Below, in pieces: positions 1 to 7,214 of a stretch of DNA of 19,808 nucleotides. The DNA comes from an uncultured bacterium (GTDB lineage Bacteria; Bacillota; Clostridia; Oscillospirales; Ruminococcaceae). Made by a program: the position numbers and the translations under genes. The stretch lies in contig CAJMQZ010000031.1 in the NCBI GenBank assembly GCA_905215595.1, positions 1-19,808 on the forward strand, in the 5' to 3' direction. Numbering within the stretch: the first letter of the stretch is position 1; every line of letters starts with the position of its first letter. The notes below the pieces were generated by a model. That model saw only the letters and a list, made by a program, of their open reading frames with translations, was not told where the DNA came from and made no database searches.

Positions 1-2507
1 GTCAGGTGGACGAGATCTACCACCCCGGCTATGTGGCAAAGCGCATGGAGATCGGTGCCGTTGTGGGCGCTACCCCTGCTTCCCACGTCCGCCGCGAGTG
101 CCCCGCTCCCGGCGATGTGATCGTGCTGCTGGGCGGCCGCACCGGCCGTGACGGCATTGGCGGCGCTACCGGCTCCTCCAAGGCACATAAGCTGGACAGC
201 CTTGAGCACTGCGGTGCCGAGGTGCAGAAGGGCAATGCGCCCATCGAGCGCAAGCTGCAGCGCCTGTTCCGCCGCGAGGATGCCTGCAAGATGATCAAGC
301 GCTGCAACGACTTTGGTGCCGGCGGCGTTTCCGTTGCCATCGGTGAGCTGGCCGATGGTCTGTATATCGACCTGAACAAGGTCACCAAGAAGTACGAGGG
401 TCTGGACGGCACCGAGCTGGCCATCAGCGAGAGCCAGGAGCGCATGGCTGTGGCCCTGGCCCCCGAGGATGTGGACAAGTTCATCGCCATTGCCACCGAG
501 GAGAACCTTGAGGCTACCCCCGTGGCAAAGGTCACCGAGGAAAAGCGCCTGAACATGGTGTGGAACGGCGTGTCCATCGTCAACATCAGCCGTGAGTTCC
601 TGAACTCCAACGGTGCCGAGAAGCACCAGAACGTCCATGTGGAAAAGGGCAGCGTCTGGCAGCCCCAGTGGGCCGGCCTGACCTTCAGCCAGAAGATGAA
701 GAACATGGTGGGTGACCTGAACGTCTGCAGTAAGAAGGGCCTTTCCGAGCGGTTCGACTCCACCATCGGTGCCGCTACCGTGCTGATGCCCTTTGGCGGT
801 GCCTACCAGCTCACCCCGCAGAACGCCATGGTGGCAAAGCTGCCGGTGGACGGCGAGACCAGCACCTGCTCCGGCATGGCCTGGGGCTTCAACCCCTACC
901 TGATGAGCGCCGACCAGTACAAGGGTGCCCGTCTGGCCGTGGTGGAAAGCGTGACCAAGCTGGTGGCCACCGGCTTCCGCTATGAGGACGCTTACCTCAC
1001 CTTCCAGGAATACTTCGAGCGCCTGGGCACCGCCCCGGAGCGCTGGGGCAAGCCGCTGGCCGCCCTGCTGGGCGCACTGGATGCCCAGATGGGCCTGGGC
1101 ATCGCCTCCATCGGCGGCAAGGACAGTATGTCCGGCTCCTTTGAGAAGCTGGATGTGCCTCCCACGCTGGTGTCCTTCGCCACTGCCATCGGCAAGGCAA
1201 ACAAGGTGGTCTCCACCGAGTTCAAGAAGCCCGAGAGCACCGTGGTGCTCATCCGTCCCATCACCGACCCGGAGACCGGCTGCCCCAACTTCTTCTCCCT
1301 GAAGGCCAACTACAAGGTCGTGGAGGACATGGTCGAGAGCGGCATGGTGGCATCGGCCTGCTCCGTGGGCTACGGCGGCATTGCCGAGGCCCTGTTCAAG
1401 ATGGGCCTGGGCAACCACATCGGTTTCAAGATGCGGGCAGACCTGACCACCCACCAGATGTTCGAGCCCATGTACGGCTCCATCGTGCTGGAAATGGTGT
1501 CCGACGCACCCGCCGGTGAGATCCTGGGCGAGACCACCAAGGAATACACCTTCGAGGCCTGCGGCGAAACGCTGGACATGGCACGGCTGCAGGAGATCTG
1601 GGAGGCCAAGCTGGAGCCGGTGTACCCCTATCGCAAGGCAGGCCCCACCGTGGAGCCCATCACCGGCAGCCTGACCGCCCCCGCCGCACCCAAGATCGGT
1701 GTGGCAAAGCCCAAGGTCATCATCCCGGTGTTCCCCGGCACCAACTGTGAGTATGACACCGCAAAGGCCTTTGCCCGTGCCGGTGCCGACCCGGAGATCC
1801 TGGTCATCCGCAACCTGACCCCCGCCGACGTCACGGCCAGCTGCGAAGCACTGGTCAAGGCCATCGACAACAGCCAGATCGTGATGCTGCCCGGCGGCTT
1901 CTCCGGCGGCGACGAGCCGGACGGCAGCGCCAAGTTCATCGCCTCCTTCTTCCGCAGCCCGGCGGTCACCGAGGCAGTGCGCCGTCTGCTGCAGCAGCGC
2001 GACGGCCTGATGCTGGGCATCTGCAACGGCTTCCAGGCCCTGATCAAGCTGGGTCTGGTGCCCTACGGCGATATCCGCCCCATCACGGCCTATGACCCGA
2101 CCCTGACCTTCAACACCATCGGCCGCCACCAGAGTATGCTGGTGCGCACCCGTATCGCTTCCACCGGCAGCCCCTGGCTGTCCAAGTGCAGCGTGGGCGA
2201 CCAGCACACCGTGGCCATCAGCCACGGTGAGGGCCGCTTCGTGGCACCTCAGAGCGTGCTGGACACCCTCATCGCCAACGGCCAGATCGCGACCCAGTAC
2301 GTCGATCAGGACGGCAGCCCCAGCATGGACATGAAGTACAACCCCAACGGCTCCGTCCTCGCCATCGAGGGCATCACCAGCCCGGATGGCCGTGTCTTCG
2401 GCAAGATGGGCCATTCGGAGCGCAGCGGCGAGTACCTGTACAAGAACGTCACCGGCGACAAGTATCAGCCTATTTTCGAGGGCGGCGTGGACTATTTCAA
2501 GATTTGA
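1..2507 (+). CDS. purL: Phosphoribosylformylglycinamidine synthase (FGAM synthase), 3' part, fused glutaminase type
   Basis: This enzyme converts FGAR, ATP and glutamine to FGAM in de novo purine synthesis, in the cytoplasm. The gene is cut by the left edge: the frame is open from base 3, so the GTG at base 6 is an internal codon. About 835 residues are present; the fused clostridial/eukaryote-like enzymes are about 1240, so roughly the first third is missing. The visible part begins in the synthetase region (glycine-rich GGRTGRDGIGGA stretch, IGGKDSMSGS motif) and ends in a class I glutamine amidotransferase domain that starts at about base 1710 (PVFPGTNCEYD). That domain carries the GICNGFQ nucleophile elbow, with its Cys codon at 2022-2024, and a GHSERSGEY segment near the C-terminus. 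The family call is firm. The next gene, purB, acts later in the same pathway and is on the same strand, but a repeat element lies between them and I see no simple terminator after purL. Confidence 0.96.
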   Translation, partial: QVDEIYHPGYVAKRMEIGAVVGATPASHVRRECPAPGDVIVLLGGRTGRDGIGGATGSSKAHKLDSLEHCGAEVQKGNAPIERKLQRLFRREDACKMIKRCNDFGAGGVSVAIGELADGLYIDLNKVTKKYEGLDGTELAISESQERMAVALAPEDVDKFIAIATEENLEATPVAKVTEEKRLNMVWNGVSIVNISREFLNSNGAEKHQNVHVEKGSVWQPQWAGLTFSQKMKNMVGDLNVCSKKGLSERFDSTIGAATVLMPFGGAYQLTPQNAMVAKLPVDGETSTCSGMAWGFNPYLMSADQYKGARLAVVESVTKLVATGFRYEDAYLTFQEYFERLGTAPERWGKPLAALLGALDAQMGLGIASIGGKDSMSGSFEKLDVPPTLVSFATAIGKANKVVSTEFKKPESTVVLIRPITDPETGCPNFFSLKANYKVVEDMVESGMVASACSVGYGGIAEALFKMGLGNHIGFKMRADLTTHQMFEPMYGSIVLEMVSDAPAGEILGETTKEYTFEACGETLDMARLQEIWEAKLEPVYPYRKAGPTVEPITGSLTAPAAPKIGVAKPKVIIPVFPGTNCEYDTAKAFARAGADPEILVIRNLTPADVTASCEALVKAIDNSQIVMLPGGFSGGDEPDGSAKFIASFFRSPAVTEAVRRLLQQRDGLMLGICNGFQALIKLGLVPYGDIRPITAYDPTLTFNTIGRHQSMLVRTRIASTGSPWLSKCSVGDQHTVAISHGEGRFVAPQSVLDTLIANGQIATQYVDQDGSPSMDMKYNPNGSVLAIEGITSPDGRVFGKMGHSERSGEYLYKNVTGDKYQPIFEGGVDYFKI

Positions 2508-2523
2508 TGGTAAAATAGGAGAA

Positions 2524-2656
2524 AACCTCTCCGTCATTGCTTCGCAATGCCACCTCCCCTAACGAGGGGAGGCTTTGGCATTTCGTAAAGCTTTATCTCT
2601 TCGCCAGAGGCTCCCCTCGATAGGGGAGCTGTCGAGCGGAGCGAGACTGAGAGGTT
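2524..2656. repeat. 133-bp near-palindromic dispersed-type repeat between purL and purB
   Basis: The element is bounded by a perfect 8-bp inverted repeat (AACCTCTC at 2524-2531, GAGAGGTT at 2649-2656) and is symmetric about base 2590, where the palindrome TAAAGCTTTA (2586-2595) sits. Each half contains a GC-rich hairpin with an 8-bp stem and 4-nt loop: 2553-2572 (CCTCCCCT/AGGGGAGG) and 2610-2629 (GCTCCCCT/AGGGGAGC). The left half also has a 6-bp hairpin at 2535-2549. The two halves are diverged copies of one module facing each other. In the inner arms, CTTTGGC (2573-2579) pairs with GCCAGAG (2603-2609) using one G-U pair. From memory, similar 'CTCCCC...GGGGAG' elements are scattered through Faecalibacterium-like genomes, but only one is in this window. 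It encodes no protein and could act as a REP/MITE-like element or as RNA structure in a purL-purB transcript. Confidence 0.75.
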
Positions 2657-2692
2657 GAGGTTTCGTAAAACTTACCCAAGGAGGACATCTTC

Positions 2693-4138
2693 ATGTCTCA
2701 GCATGACCGTTATATCAGCCCTTTTTCCACCCGTTATGCCTCCGATGAGATGCAGTACATCTTCTCGGACGACAACAAGTTCCGCACCTGGCGCCGCCTG
2801 TGGGTGGCGCTGGCCCGGGCCGAGATGGAGCAGGGCCTGACCAATATCACCCCCGAAATGGTGGCCGAGCTGGAAGCCCATGTGGACGATATCAACTACG
2901 AGGTCGCCATTGCGCGCGAGAAGCTGGTGCGCCATGATGTGATGAGCCACGTTTACGCCTACGGCCAGCAGTGCCCCAAGGCAGCCGGCATCATCCATCT
3001 GGGTGCCACCAGCTGCTATGTGGGCGATAACACCGATATCATCGTGATGCGGCAGGGTCTGGAACTGGTGCGCAAAAAGCTGGTGGGTGTGCTGGCAAAG
3101 CTGGCACACTTTGCCAAGGAGTACAAGGATATGCCCTGCATGGCCTACACCCACTGCCAGCCCGCACAGCCCACCACCGTGGGCAAGCGCGCTACCCTGT
3201 GGGCCAACGAACTGGTGATGGATCTGGCCGAGATCGACCATCGTCTGGCTACCCTGCAGCTGCGCGGTGTCAAGGGCACCACCGGCACGCAGGCCTCCTT
3301 TATGGAGCTGTTCAAGGGCGATGCCGACAAGATCCGCGCTGTGGATGCTTCCATTGCAAAGGAGATGGGCTTTGACCCCAAGGCCGTTGTGCCGGTGTCC
3401 GGCCAGACCTACAGCCGCAAGGTAGATGCCTTTATCCTGAACGCTCTGGCCGGTATTGGCCAGAGCTGCATGAAGTTTGCCACCGACCTGCGTCTGCTGG
3501 CAAACTTTAAGGAGATGGAGGAGCCCTTTGAGAAGAACCAGATCGGTTCCTCCGCTATGCCCTATAAGCGCAACCCCATGCGCTGCGAGCGCATCTGCGC
3601 CCTTGCCCGCTACCTGATGGTGGATGTGCTGAACCCCAGCTTTACCACCGGCACCCAGTGGTTTGAGCGCACGCTGGACGACAGCGCCAACAAGCGCGTG
3701 GCTATGGCGGAGGGCTTCCTTGCCACTGATGCCATCCTGAACATCATGCTCAACGTCACCGATGGTCTGGTGGTGTACCCCAAGGTGGTGCGCAGCCGCC
3801 TGATGGCCGAACTGCCCTTCATGGCCAGCGAGAACATCATGATGCAGGCTGTGGAAAAGGGCGGCAACCGTCAGGAGCTGCACGAGCGCCTGCGCCAGCA
3901 CGCCATTGCCGCCGGCAAGCAGGTCAAGGAAGAAGGCCTGCCCAACGACATGGTGGACCGCATTGCTGCCGACCCGGCCTTCGGCCTCACCCGTGAGGAG
4001 ATCGTAGCAGGGCTGGTGCCGGAGAACTTTGTGGGCCGTGCACCCCAGCAGGTGGAGGAGTTCATCGCCAACGTCCTGCAGCCCATCTTCGATGCTGACC
4101 CCGAGGATGTGGAGCAGCACGCCTCCCTGAGCGTCTGA
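2693..4138 (+). CDS. purB: Adenylosuccinate lyase
   Basis: The enzyme carries out two fumarate eliminations: SAICAR to AICAR in de novo purine synthesis, and adenylosuccinate to AMP. The protein is 481 residues, full length for the longer subclass that includes the human enzyme. The superfamily signature SSAMPYKRNPMRCE lies at residues 286-299 and holds the mobile-loop catalytic serine. The HLGATSCYVGDN segment begins near residue 102, and the conserved THCQPAQPTT histidine is about residue 154. The start is fixed by AAGGAGG (2678-2684) about 8 bases upstream of ATG. It follows purL on the same strand with a 185-bp gap filled mainly by the palindromic repeat, and is closed by a strong terminator at 4153-4188. 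No promoter of its own is evident, so cotranscription with purL is plausible. Confidence 0.97.
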   Translation: MSQHDRYISPFSTRYASDEMQYIFSDDNKFRTWRRLWVALARAEMEQGLTNITPEMVAELEAHVDDINYEVAIAREKLVRHDVMSHVYAYGQQCPKAAGIIHLGATSCYVGDNTDIIVMRQGLELVRKKLVGVLAKLAHFAKEYKDMPCMAYTHCQPAQPTTVGKRATLWANELVMDLAEIDHRLATLQLRGVKGTTGTQASFMELFKGDADKIRAVDASIAKEMGFDPKAVVPVSGQTYSRKVDAFILNALAGIGQSCMKFATDLRLLANFKEMEEPFEKNQIGSSAMPYKRNPMRCERICALARYLMVDVLNPSFTTGTQWFERTLDDSANKRVAMAEGFLATDAILNIMLNVTDGLVVYPKVVRSRLMAELPFMASENIMMQAVEKGGNRQELHERLRQHAIAAGKQVKEEGLPNDMVDRIAADPAFGLTREEIVAGLVPENFVGRAPQQVEEFIANVLQPIFDADPEDVEQHASLSV

Positions 4139-4152
4139 TGACAGTATAAATT

Positions 4153-4188
4153 GCAAAAAGGAGAAGCCCAAGGGCTTCTCCTTTTTGC
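4153..4188 (+). terminator. Intrinsic terminator after purB
   Basis: A perfect 17-bp inverted repeat (4153-4169 with 4172-4188) folds to a hairpin with GAGAAGCCC/GGGCTTCTC at its core. The outer pairs are an A-run on the left and CTTTTT on the right, so the T tract forms part of the stem. It begins 14 bases after the purB stop codon. The A-rich left arm means it could also work on the minus strand, but no minus gene ends here. Confidence 0.9.
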
Positions 4189-4197
4189 GTTTGTGCC

Positions 4198-4226
4198 TTG
4201 CATGATTTTGTTTGTCATGTTACACT
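4198..4226 (+). promoter_or_regulatory. Predicted sigma-A promoter for rsuA, extended -10
   Basis: TTGCAT (4198-4203), a 17-bp spacer and TACACT (4221-4226), with TGT directly before the -10 giving an extended -10 element. It lies just after the purB terminator and about 30 bases before the rsuA start, so transcription would begin near 4233 with a very short leader. Confidence 0.7.
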
Positions 4227-4256
4227 GAGGGCATCATCAACAAAGGAGAACCGCTT

Positions 4257-4958
4257 ATGCGTTTGGATAAATATCTGGCCGAAACTGCCCAGTGCACCCG
4301 CAGCGAGGCCAAAACCATGCTGGCAAAGGGGCGCGTGCAGGTAAACGGCGCGGTGTGCAAAAAAGGGGACACCCAGCTGAAGGATACCGACACGGTGATG
4401 GTGGACGGCGCGCCGCTGCGCTATCAGAAGTTCGTCTACCTCATGCTCAATAAGCCTGAGGGGGTGGTGAGCGCCTCTACCGATAAGCGGGACACCACCG
4501 TGGTGGATCTGGTAGGGGATGCCTACCCCCGGCGGGAGCTGTTCCCGGCCGGGCGGCTGGATAAGACCAGCACCGGCTTTGTGCTGCTGACCGATGACGG
4601 CGGCTTTGCCCACGATATCCTGTCCCCCCGGCACCATGTTTCCAAGACCTACACTGTGACCATCGACACCCCCCTCACGCAGGAGATGTGCACCGGCTTT
4701 GCGGCGGGGGTCACGCTGGCGGACGGCACCGCTCTTTCGCCCGCCGAGGTGACCGCCCTTTCCCCGGACGGATGCACCGTGCGGGTAGTGCTGCGGCAGG
4801 GGGTGTACCATCAGATCAAACGGATGTTCGGTGTGTACGGTGCCGGGGTGAATGCTTTGCACCGGGAGGCCATTGGCGGCCTTGCACTGGATGCACAGCT
4901 TGCCCCGGGGCAGTGGCGGGAGCTTTCTGACGAAGAAGTGGCAAAAATTACCAGATAA
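4257..4958 (+). CDS. rsuA: 16S rRNA pseudouridine synthase, RsuA type
   Basis: Predicted to isomerise a uridine of 16S rRNA (U516 in E. coli numbering) to pseudouridine. The protein is 233 residues, very close to E. coli RsuA. It has an N-terminal S4 RNA-binding domain (about 1-48, starting MRLDKYLAET) and then the RsuA/RluB-type catalytic domain. The catalytic motif GRLDKTSTG has its Asp at residue 102; SPRHHVSKTY and GVYHQIKRMF are further family motifs. RluB/RluE/RluF relatives share this layout, so the exact target is less certain than the family. I chose ATG 4257 over an in-frame start at 4212 because AAAGGAG sits 9 bases before it, the S4 domain begins exactly there, and 4212 would lie inside the predicted promoter. 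It appears to be a single-gene unit, with no clear terminator after it. Confidence 0.93.
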   Translation: MRLDKYLAETAQCTRSEAKTMLAKGRVQVNGAVCKKGDTQLKDTDTVMVDGAPLRYQKFVYLMLNKPEGVVSASTDKRDTTVVDLVGDAYPRRELFPAGRLDKTSTGFVLLTDDGGFAHDILSPRHHVSKTYTVTIDTPLTQEMCTGFAAGVTLADGTALSPAEVTALSPDGCTVRVVLRQGVYHQIKRMFGVYGAGVNALHREAIGGLALDAQLAPGQWRELSDEEVAKITR

Positions 4959-4999
4959 AACACTGCACTTTTCACGCGACTTTCAAAAATGTATCACAA

Positions 5000-5021
5000 T
5001 TTACCGGTAAAATAACGGTAA
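5000..5021. promoter_or_regulatory. Clustered TTACCG/CGGTAA half-sites, possible operator
   Basis: A perfect 12-bp palindrome TTTACCGGTAAA (5000-5011) is followed by another CGGTAA (5016-5021), exactly 11 bp after the CGGTAA at 5005-5010. This gives three copies of one hexamer, two of them in direct phase on one helical turn. It lies in the AT-rich spacer between rsuA and the next gene, about 90 bp upstream of that gene's -35 box. A binding site is only a suggestion; chance occurrence in AT-rich DNA is possible. Confidence 0.3.
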
Positions 5022-5070
5022 GAACCACGCAAAAAGGCACTTTTTTGGCAAAAAATGGCCCCGAAAGATA

Positions 5071-5106
5071 ATTTCAACAAGAAAGAATTATTTTTTTTGT
5101 TGAAAT
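5071..5106. promoter_or_regulatory. 10-bp inverted repeat upstream of the regulator promoter
   Basis: ATTTCAACAA (5071-5080) and TTGTTGAAAT (5097-5106) form a perfect inverted repeat separated by 16 bases. The right arm ends 3 bases before the -35 box of the promoter at 5110-5138. The position fits an activator or repressor site. A weaker alternative is a low-GC stem-loop helping to end rsuA transcription, but there is no T-run after it. Confidence 0.4.
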
Positions 5107-5109
5107 CTG

Positions 5110-5138
5110 TTGCAAAAGTAAATTCTTTTGTGTAAAAT
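5110..5138 (+). promoter_or_regulatory. Predicted sigma-A promoter with a palindromic spacer
   Basis: TTGCAA (5110-5115), a 17-bp spacer and TAAAAT (5133-5138). Most of the spacer and the end of the -35 are covered by the inverted repeat CAAAAG-TAAATT-CTTTTG (5113-5130), an 18-bp dyad between the two promoter boxes where a repressor could block polymerase. The predicted start near 5145 leaves a leader of about 78 bases before the ATG at 5223. Confidence 0.65.
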
Positions 5139-5222
5139 ATAGATTGTAATGCGGCTAAATTGTTTAAAATCACAACCCATGCCGCCGCGGCTTGCACAAA
5201 CGAGGAAAAGGGGTATCCATTT

Positions 5223-6308
5223 ATGGCCAATAGAGTATTTCAAAGCGTGATCTACCAGATGAGGGACGCGATCAATCGGGTGGTCGGCGTTGTGGATGAG
5301 ACCGGCGCTGTCATTTCCTGCTCGGAGCTGAACCTGATCGGCGAGGTGCGCGAGGGCTATATGGCCGAGCGCCTGAACGCAGGCGACCGCTTTGTGCGCG
5401 ACGGCTATACTTACCAGCAGTTCTCCAACGCCAAGCATAACGATTATGCCGTGTTCGTGGAGGGTGCCGATGAGACTGCAGGGCAGTTTGCCGGTGTGCT
5501 GGCTATCAGCCTGCAGAGCATCAAGCAGTACCACGACGAAAAGTTCGATAAGTCCAACTTTATCAAGAACGTGGTGCTGGACAACATCCTGCCCGGCGAT
5601 ATCTACGCTAAGGCACGGGAGCTGCACTTTGCCACCGATGTTTCCCGCGTGGTGTTCATCGTGCGGGTGATCAGCGGCGGCGATATCTCTGCCTACGATG
5701 TGGTCAGCAGCCTGTTCCCCGATAAGCAGAAGGACTTTGTGTTCAATATCAGCGAGACCGACACCGTGCTGGTCAAGGAGATCCGCAAGGGCATCGACCG
5801 CACCGATATGGAAAAGCTGGCTGCCAGCATCGTGGATACCCTCTCCGGCGAGCACTACATCAAGGCCGTGGTTGGCATTGGCACCCCCATTGCCAACGTG
5901 AAGGATCTGGCTACCTCCTTTAAGGAAGCCCAGATCGCCATGGAAGTGAGCAAGGTGTTCGATACCGAAAAGCAGATCATCCGCTACGATAACCTGGGCA
6001 TTGCTCGTCTGATCTACCAGCTGCCCACCACCGTGTGCGAGATGTTCCTGCGCGAGGTGTTCAAGCAGGGCAGCATCGAGAGCCTGGATCAGGAGACCCT
6101 GTTCACCATCCAGCGCTTCTTCGAGAACAACCTGAATGTGTCCGAGACCAGCCGCGGCCTGTTTGTGCACCGCAATACGCTGGTGTATCGTCTGGAAAAG
6201 ATCAAGAAACTGACCGGTCTGGATTTGCGTGAGTTCGACGACGCTATCGTCTTTAAGGTAGCGCTGATGGTAAAGAAGTACCTGTCCAACAACCCGGCCA
6301 AATACTGA
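5223..6308 (+). CDS. PucR/CdaR-family transcriptional regulator
   Basis: A 361-residue DNA-binding regulator of the PucR/CdaR type. The C-terminal 70 residues match the PucR helix-turn-helix domain: a phase ending TIQRFFENNLNVSETSR, then LFVHRNTLVYRLEKIKKLTG and a DLREFDDAIVFKVAL segment. The middle resembles the GGDEF-like domain of CdaR regulators, and the N-terminal 100 residues look like a small sensor domain; I cannot name the ligand. There is no signal peptide or membrane segment. ATG 5223 was preferred to an upstream in-frame TTG at 5160 because AAAAGGGG ends about 9 bases before it and the predicted promoter gives a transcript starting near 5145. It stands directly before ftsEX in the same direction, with a terminator-like hairpin between them. 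The dyads around its promoter suggest autoregulation. Confidence 0.83.
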   Translation: MANRVFQSVIYQMRDAINRVVGVVDETGAVISCSELNLIGEVREGYMAERLNAGDRFVRDGYTYQQFSNAKHNDYAVFVEGADETAGQFAGVLAISLQSIKQYHDEKFDKSNFIKNVVLDNILPGDIYAKARELHFATDVSRVVFIVRVISGGDISAYDVVSSLFPDKQKDFVFNISETDTVLVKEIRKGIDRTDMEKLAASIVDTLSGEHYIKAVVGIGTPIANVKDLATSFKEAQIAMEVSKVFDTEKQIIRYDNLGIARLIYQLPTTVCEMFLREVFKQGSIESLDQETLFTIQRFFENNLNVSETSRGLFVHRNTLVYRLEKIKKLTGLDLREFDDAIVFKVALMVKKYLSNNPAKY

Positions 6309-6342
6309 TATTCCGCTGTGCGGGTTTTGCCCCGCCGGCGCC

Positions 6343-6381
6343 GAACCGGCCGCTCGAAACCGATGCTGGCCGGTTCTTTTT
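6343..6381 (+). terminator. Intrinsic terminator after the PucR/CdaR-like gene
   Basis: GAACCGGCC (6343-6351) pairs perfectly with GGCCGGTTC (6368-6376) and is followed by TTTTT (6377-6381). The loop is 16 bases. It lies 34 bases after the stop codon and 69 bases before ftsE. I find no convincing promoter between it and ftsE (a TTGACC at 6408 has no suitably spaced -10), so ftsE may rely on partial read-through. Confidence 0.8.
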
Positions 6382-6449
6382 GCAGTGTTGGCTGCGGACG
6401 GGCTGTCTTGACCGTCGAAAATCTTGATGTCAGGAGCTAATACGATTCC

Positions 6450-7214
6450 ATGATCGATTTTGAACACGTTTCCAAAGAATATAAAAATGGTGGCCGCCTT
6501 GCACTGGAGGATATCAACTTCCATGTGGATGAAGGCGAGTTCGTCTTTCTGCTGGGTCACTCCGGCGCAGGCAAATCCACCCTGCTCAAGCTGATCCTGC
6601 GGGAGACACTGCCTACCTCCGGCAAGGTGACCGTGCTGGGCAAGGATGTAGCCAAACTGCGCCGCCATAAGATCCCTTACCTGCGCCGTCAGATGGGCAT
6701 CATCTTTCAGGACTTCCGGCTGATCCCCAGCATGACCGTATACGAGAACGTGGCCTTTGCCATGCACGTCCTCAATGTGCCCCGCAAGGAGATCCGTCCC
6801 CGCGTGGAGTACATTCTGGAGCTGGTGCATCTGGAGGATAAGGCCAAGTGCTACCCGGATACTCTTTCCGGCGGCGAGCAGCAGCGTGTGGCTGTGGCGC
6901 GTGCGCTGGTGCATAACCCCAAGCTGGTCATTGCAGACGAGCCCACCGGCAACATTGACCCGGAGCTGAGCCTGGAAATGATGCAGCTGCTGGAGCGGGT
7001 GAGCAAAATGGGCATTACGGTGCTGGTGGTCACCCACGAGCACGAGCTGGTGCACCGCTTCCATCAGCGTGTGGTCACCCTGAGCCATGGCCGCATCGTC
7101 TCGGACGTGCCCGCAGACCCCGTGGCCGCCGCCGAGGACGATCTTTCGCTGGATGTTGCCGCCTTTGATGCGGACGATGCGTCCGCTGCGAAGAAGGAGG
7201 TGGCTGCCGTATGA
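6450..7214 (+). CDS. ftsE: Cell division ATP-binding protein FtsE
   Basis: ATPase half of the FtsEX complex, which uses ATP hydrolysis at the inner face of the membrane to switch on peptidoglycan hydrolases outside. The 254-residue protein has every ABC motif: Walker A GHSGAGKST (36-44), Q-loop Gln87 in IIFQDFRLIPS, signature LSGGEQQR (139-146), Walker B LVIADEPTGN (159-168) and H-loop His196. The YENVAFAMHVLNV stretch is typical of FtsE. It has a C-terminal tail of about 35 residues rich in Ala and Asp (from about residue 219), longer than the roughly 228-residue FtsE proteins I know. ATG overlaps nothing upstream; an AGGAG at 6432-6436 is somewhat far (13 bases). Its end overlaps the ftsX start by 4 bases (ATGA), so translation is probably coupled. 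Confidence 0.95.
   Translation: MIDFEHVSKEYKNGGRLALEDINFHVDEGEFVFLLGHSGAGKSTLLKLILRETLPTSGKVTVLGKDVAKLRRHKIPYLRRQMGIIFQDFRLIPSMTVYENVAFAMHVLNVPRKEIRPRVEYILELVHLEDKAKCYPDTLSGGEQQRVAVARALVHNPKLVIADEPTGNIDPELSLEMMQLLERVSKMGITVLVVTHEHELVHRFHQRVVTLSHGRIVSDVPADPVAAAEDDLSLDVAAFDADDASAAKKEVAAV

Noticed and set aside
2672..4171. 499-codon minus-strand frame opposite purB
   Set aside because: Antisense shadow rich in His, Leu and Gly, with no ribosome site or recognisable motif; purB is certain on the other strand.
5036..5060. Possible rsuA terminator (TTTTTT/AAAAAA pairing)
   Set aside because: Only six A-T pairs with a 3-nt loop and mismatches at the base; too weak to call.
4994..5230. 78-codon minus-strand frame in the rsuA-regulator spacer
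   Set aside because: It covers the predicted promoter and operators of the plus-strand gene and has no ribosome site or similarity.
5088..7088. 666-codon minus-strand frame across the regulator gene and ftsE
   Set aside because: It spans two well-supported plus-strand genes, a terminator and an intergenic region, and its His/Gln/Leu-rich product resembles nothing known to me.
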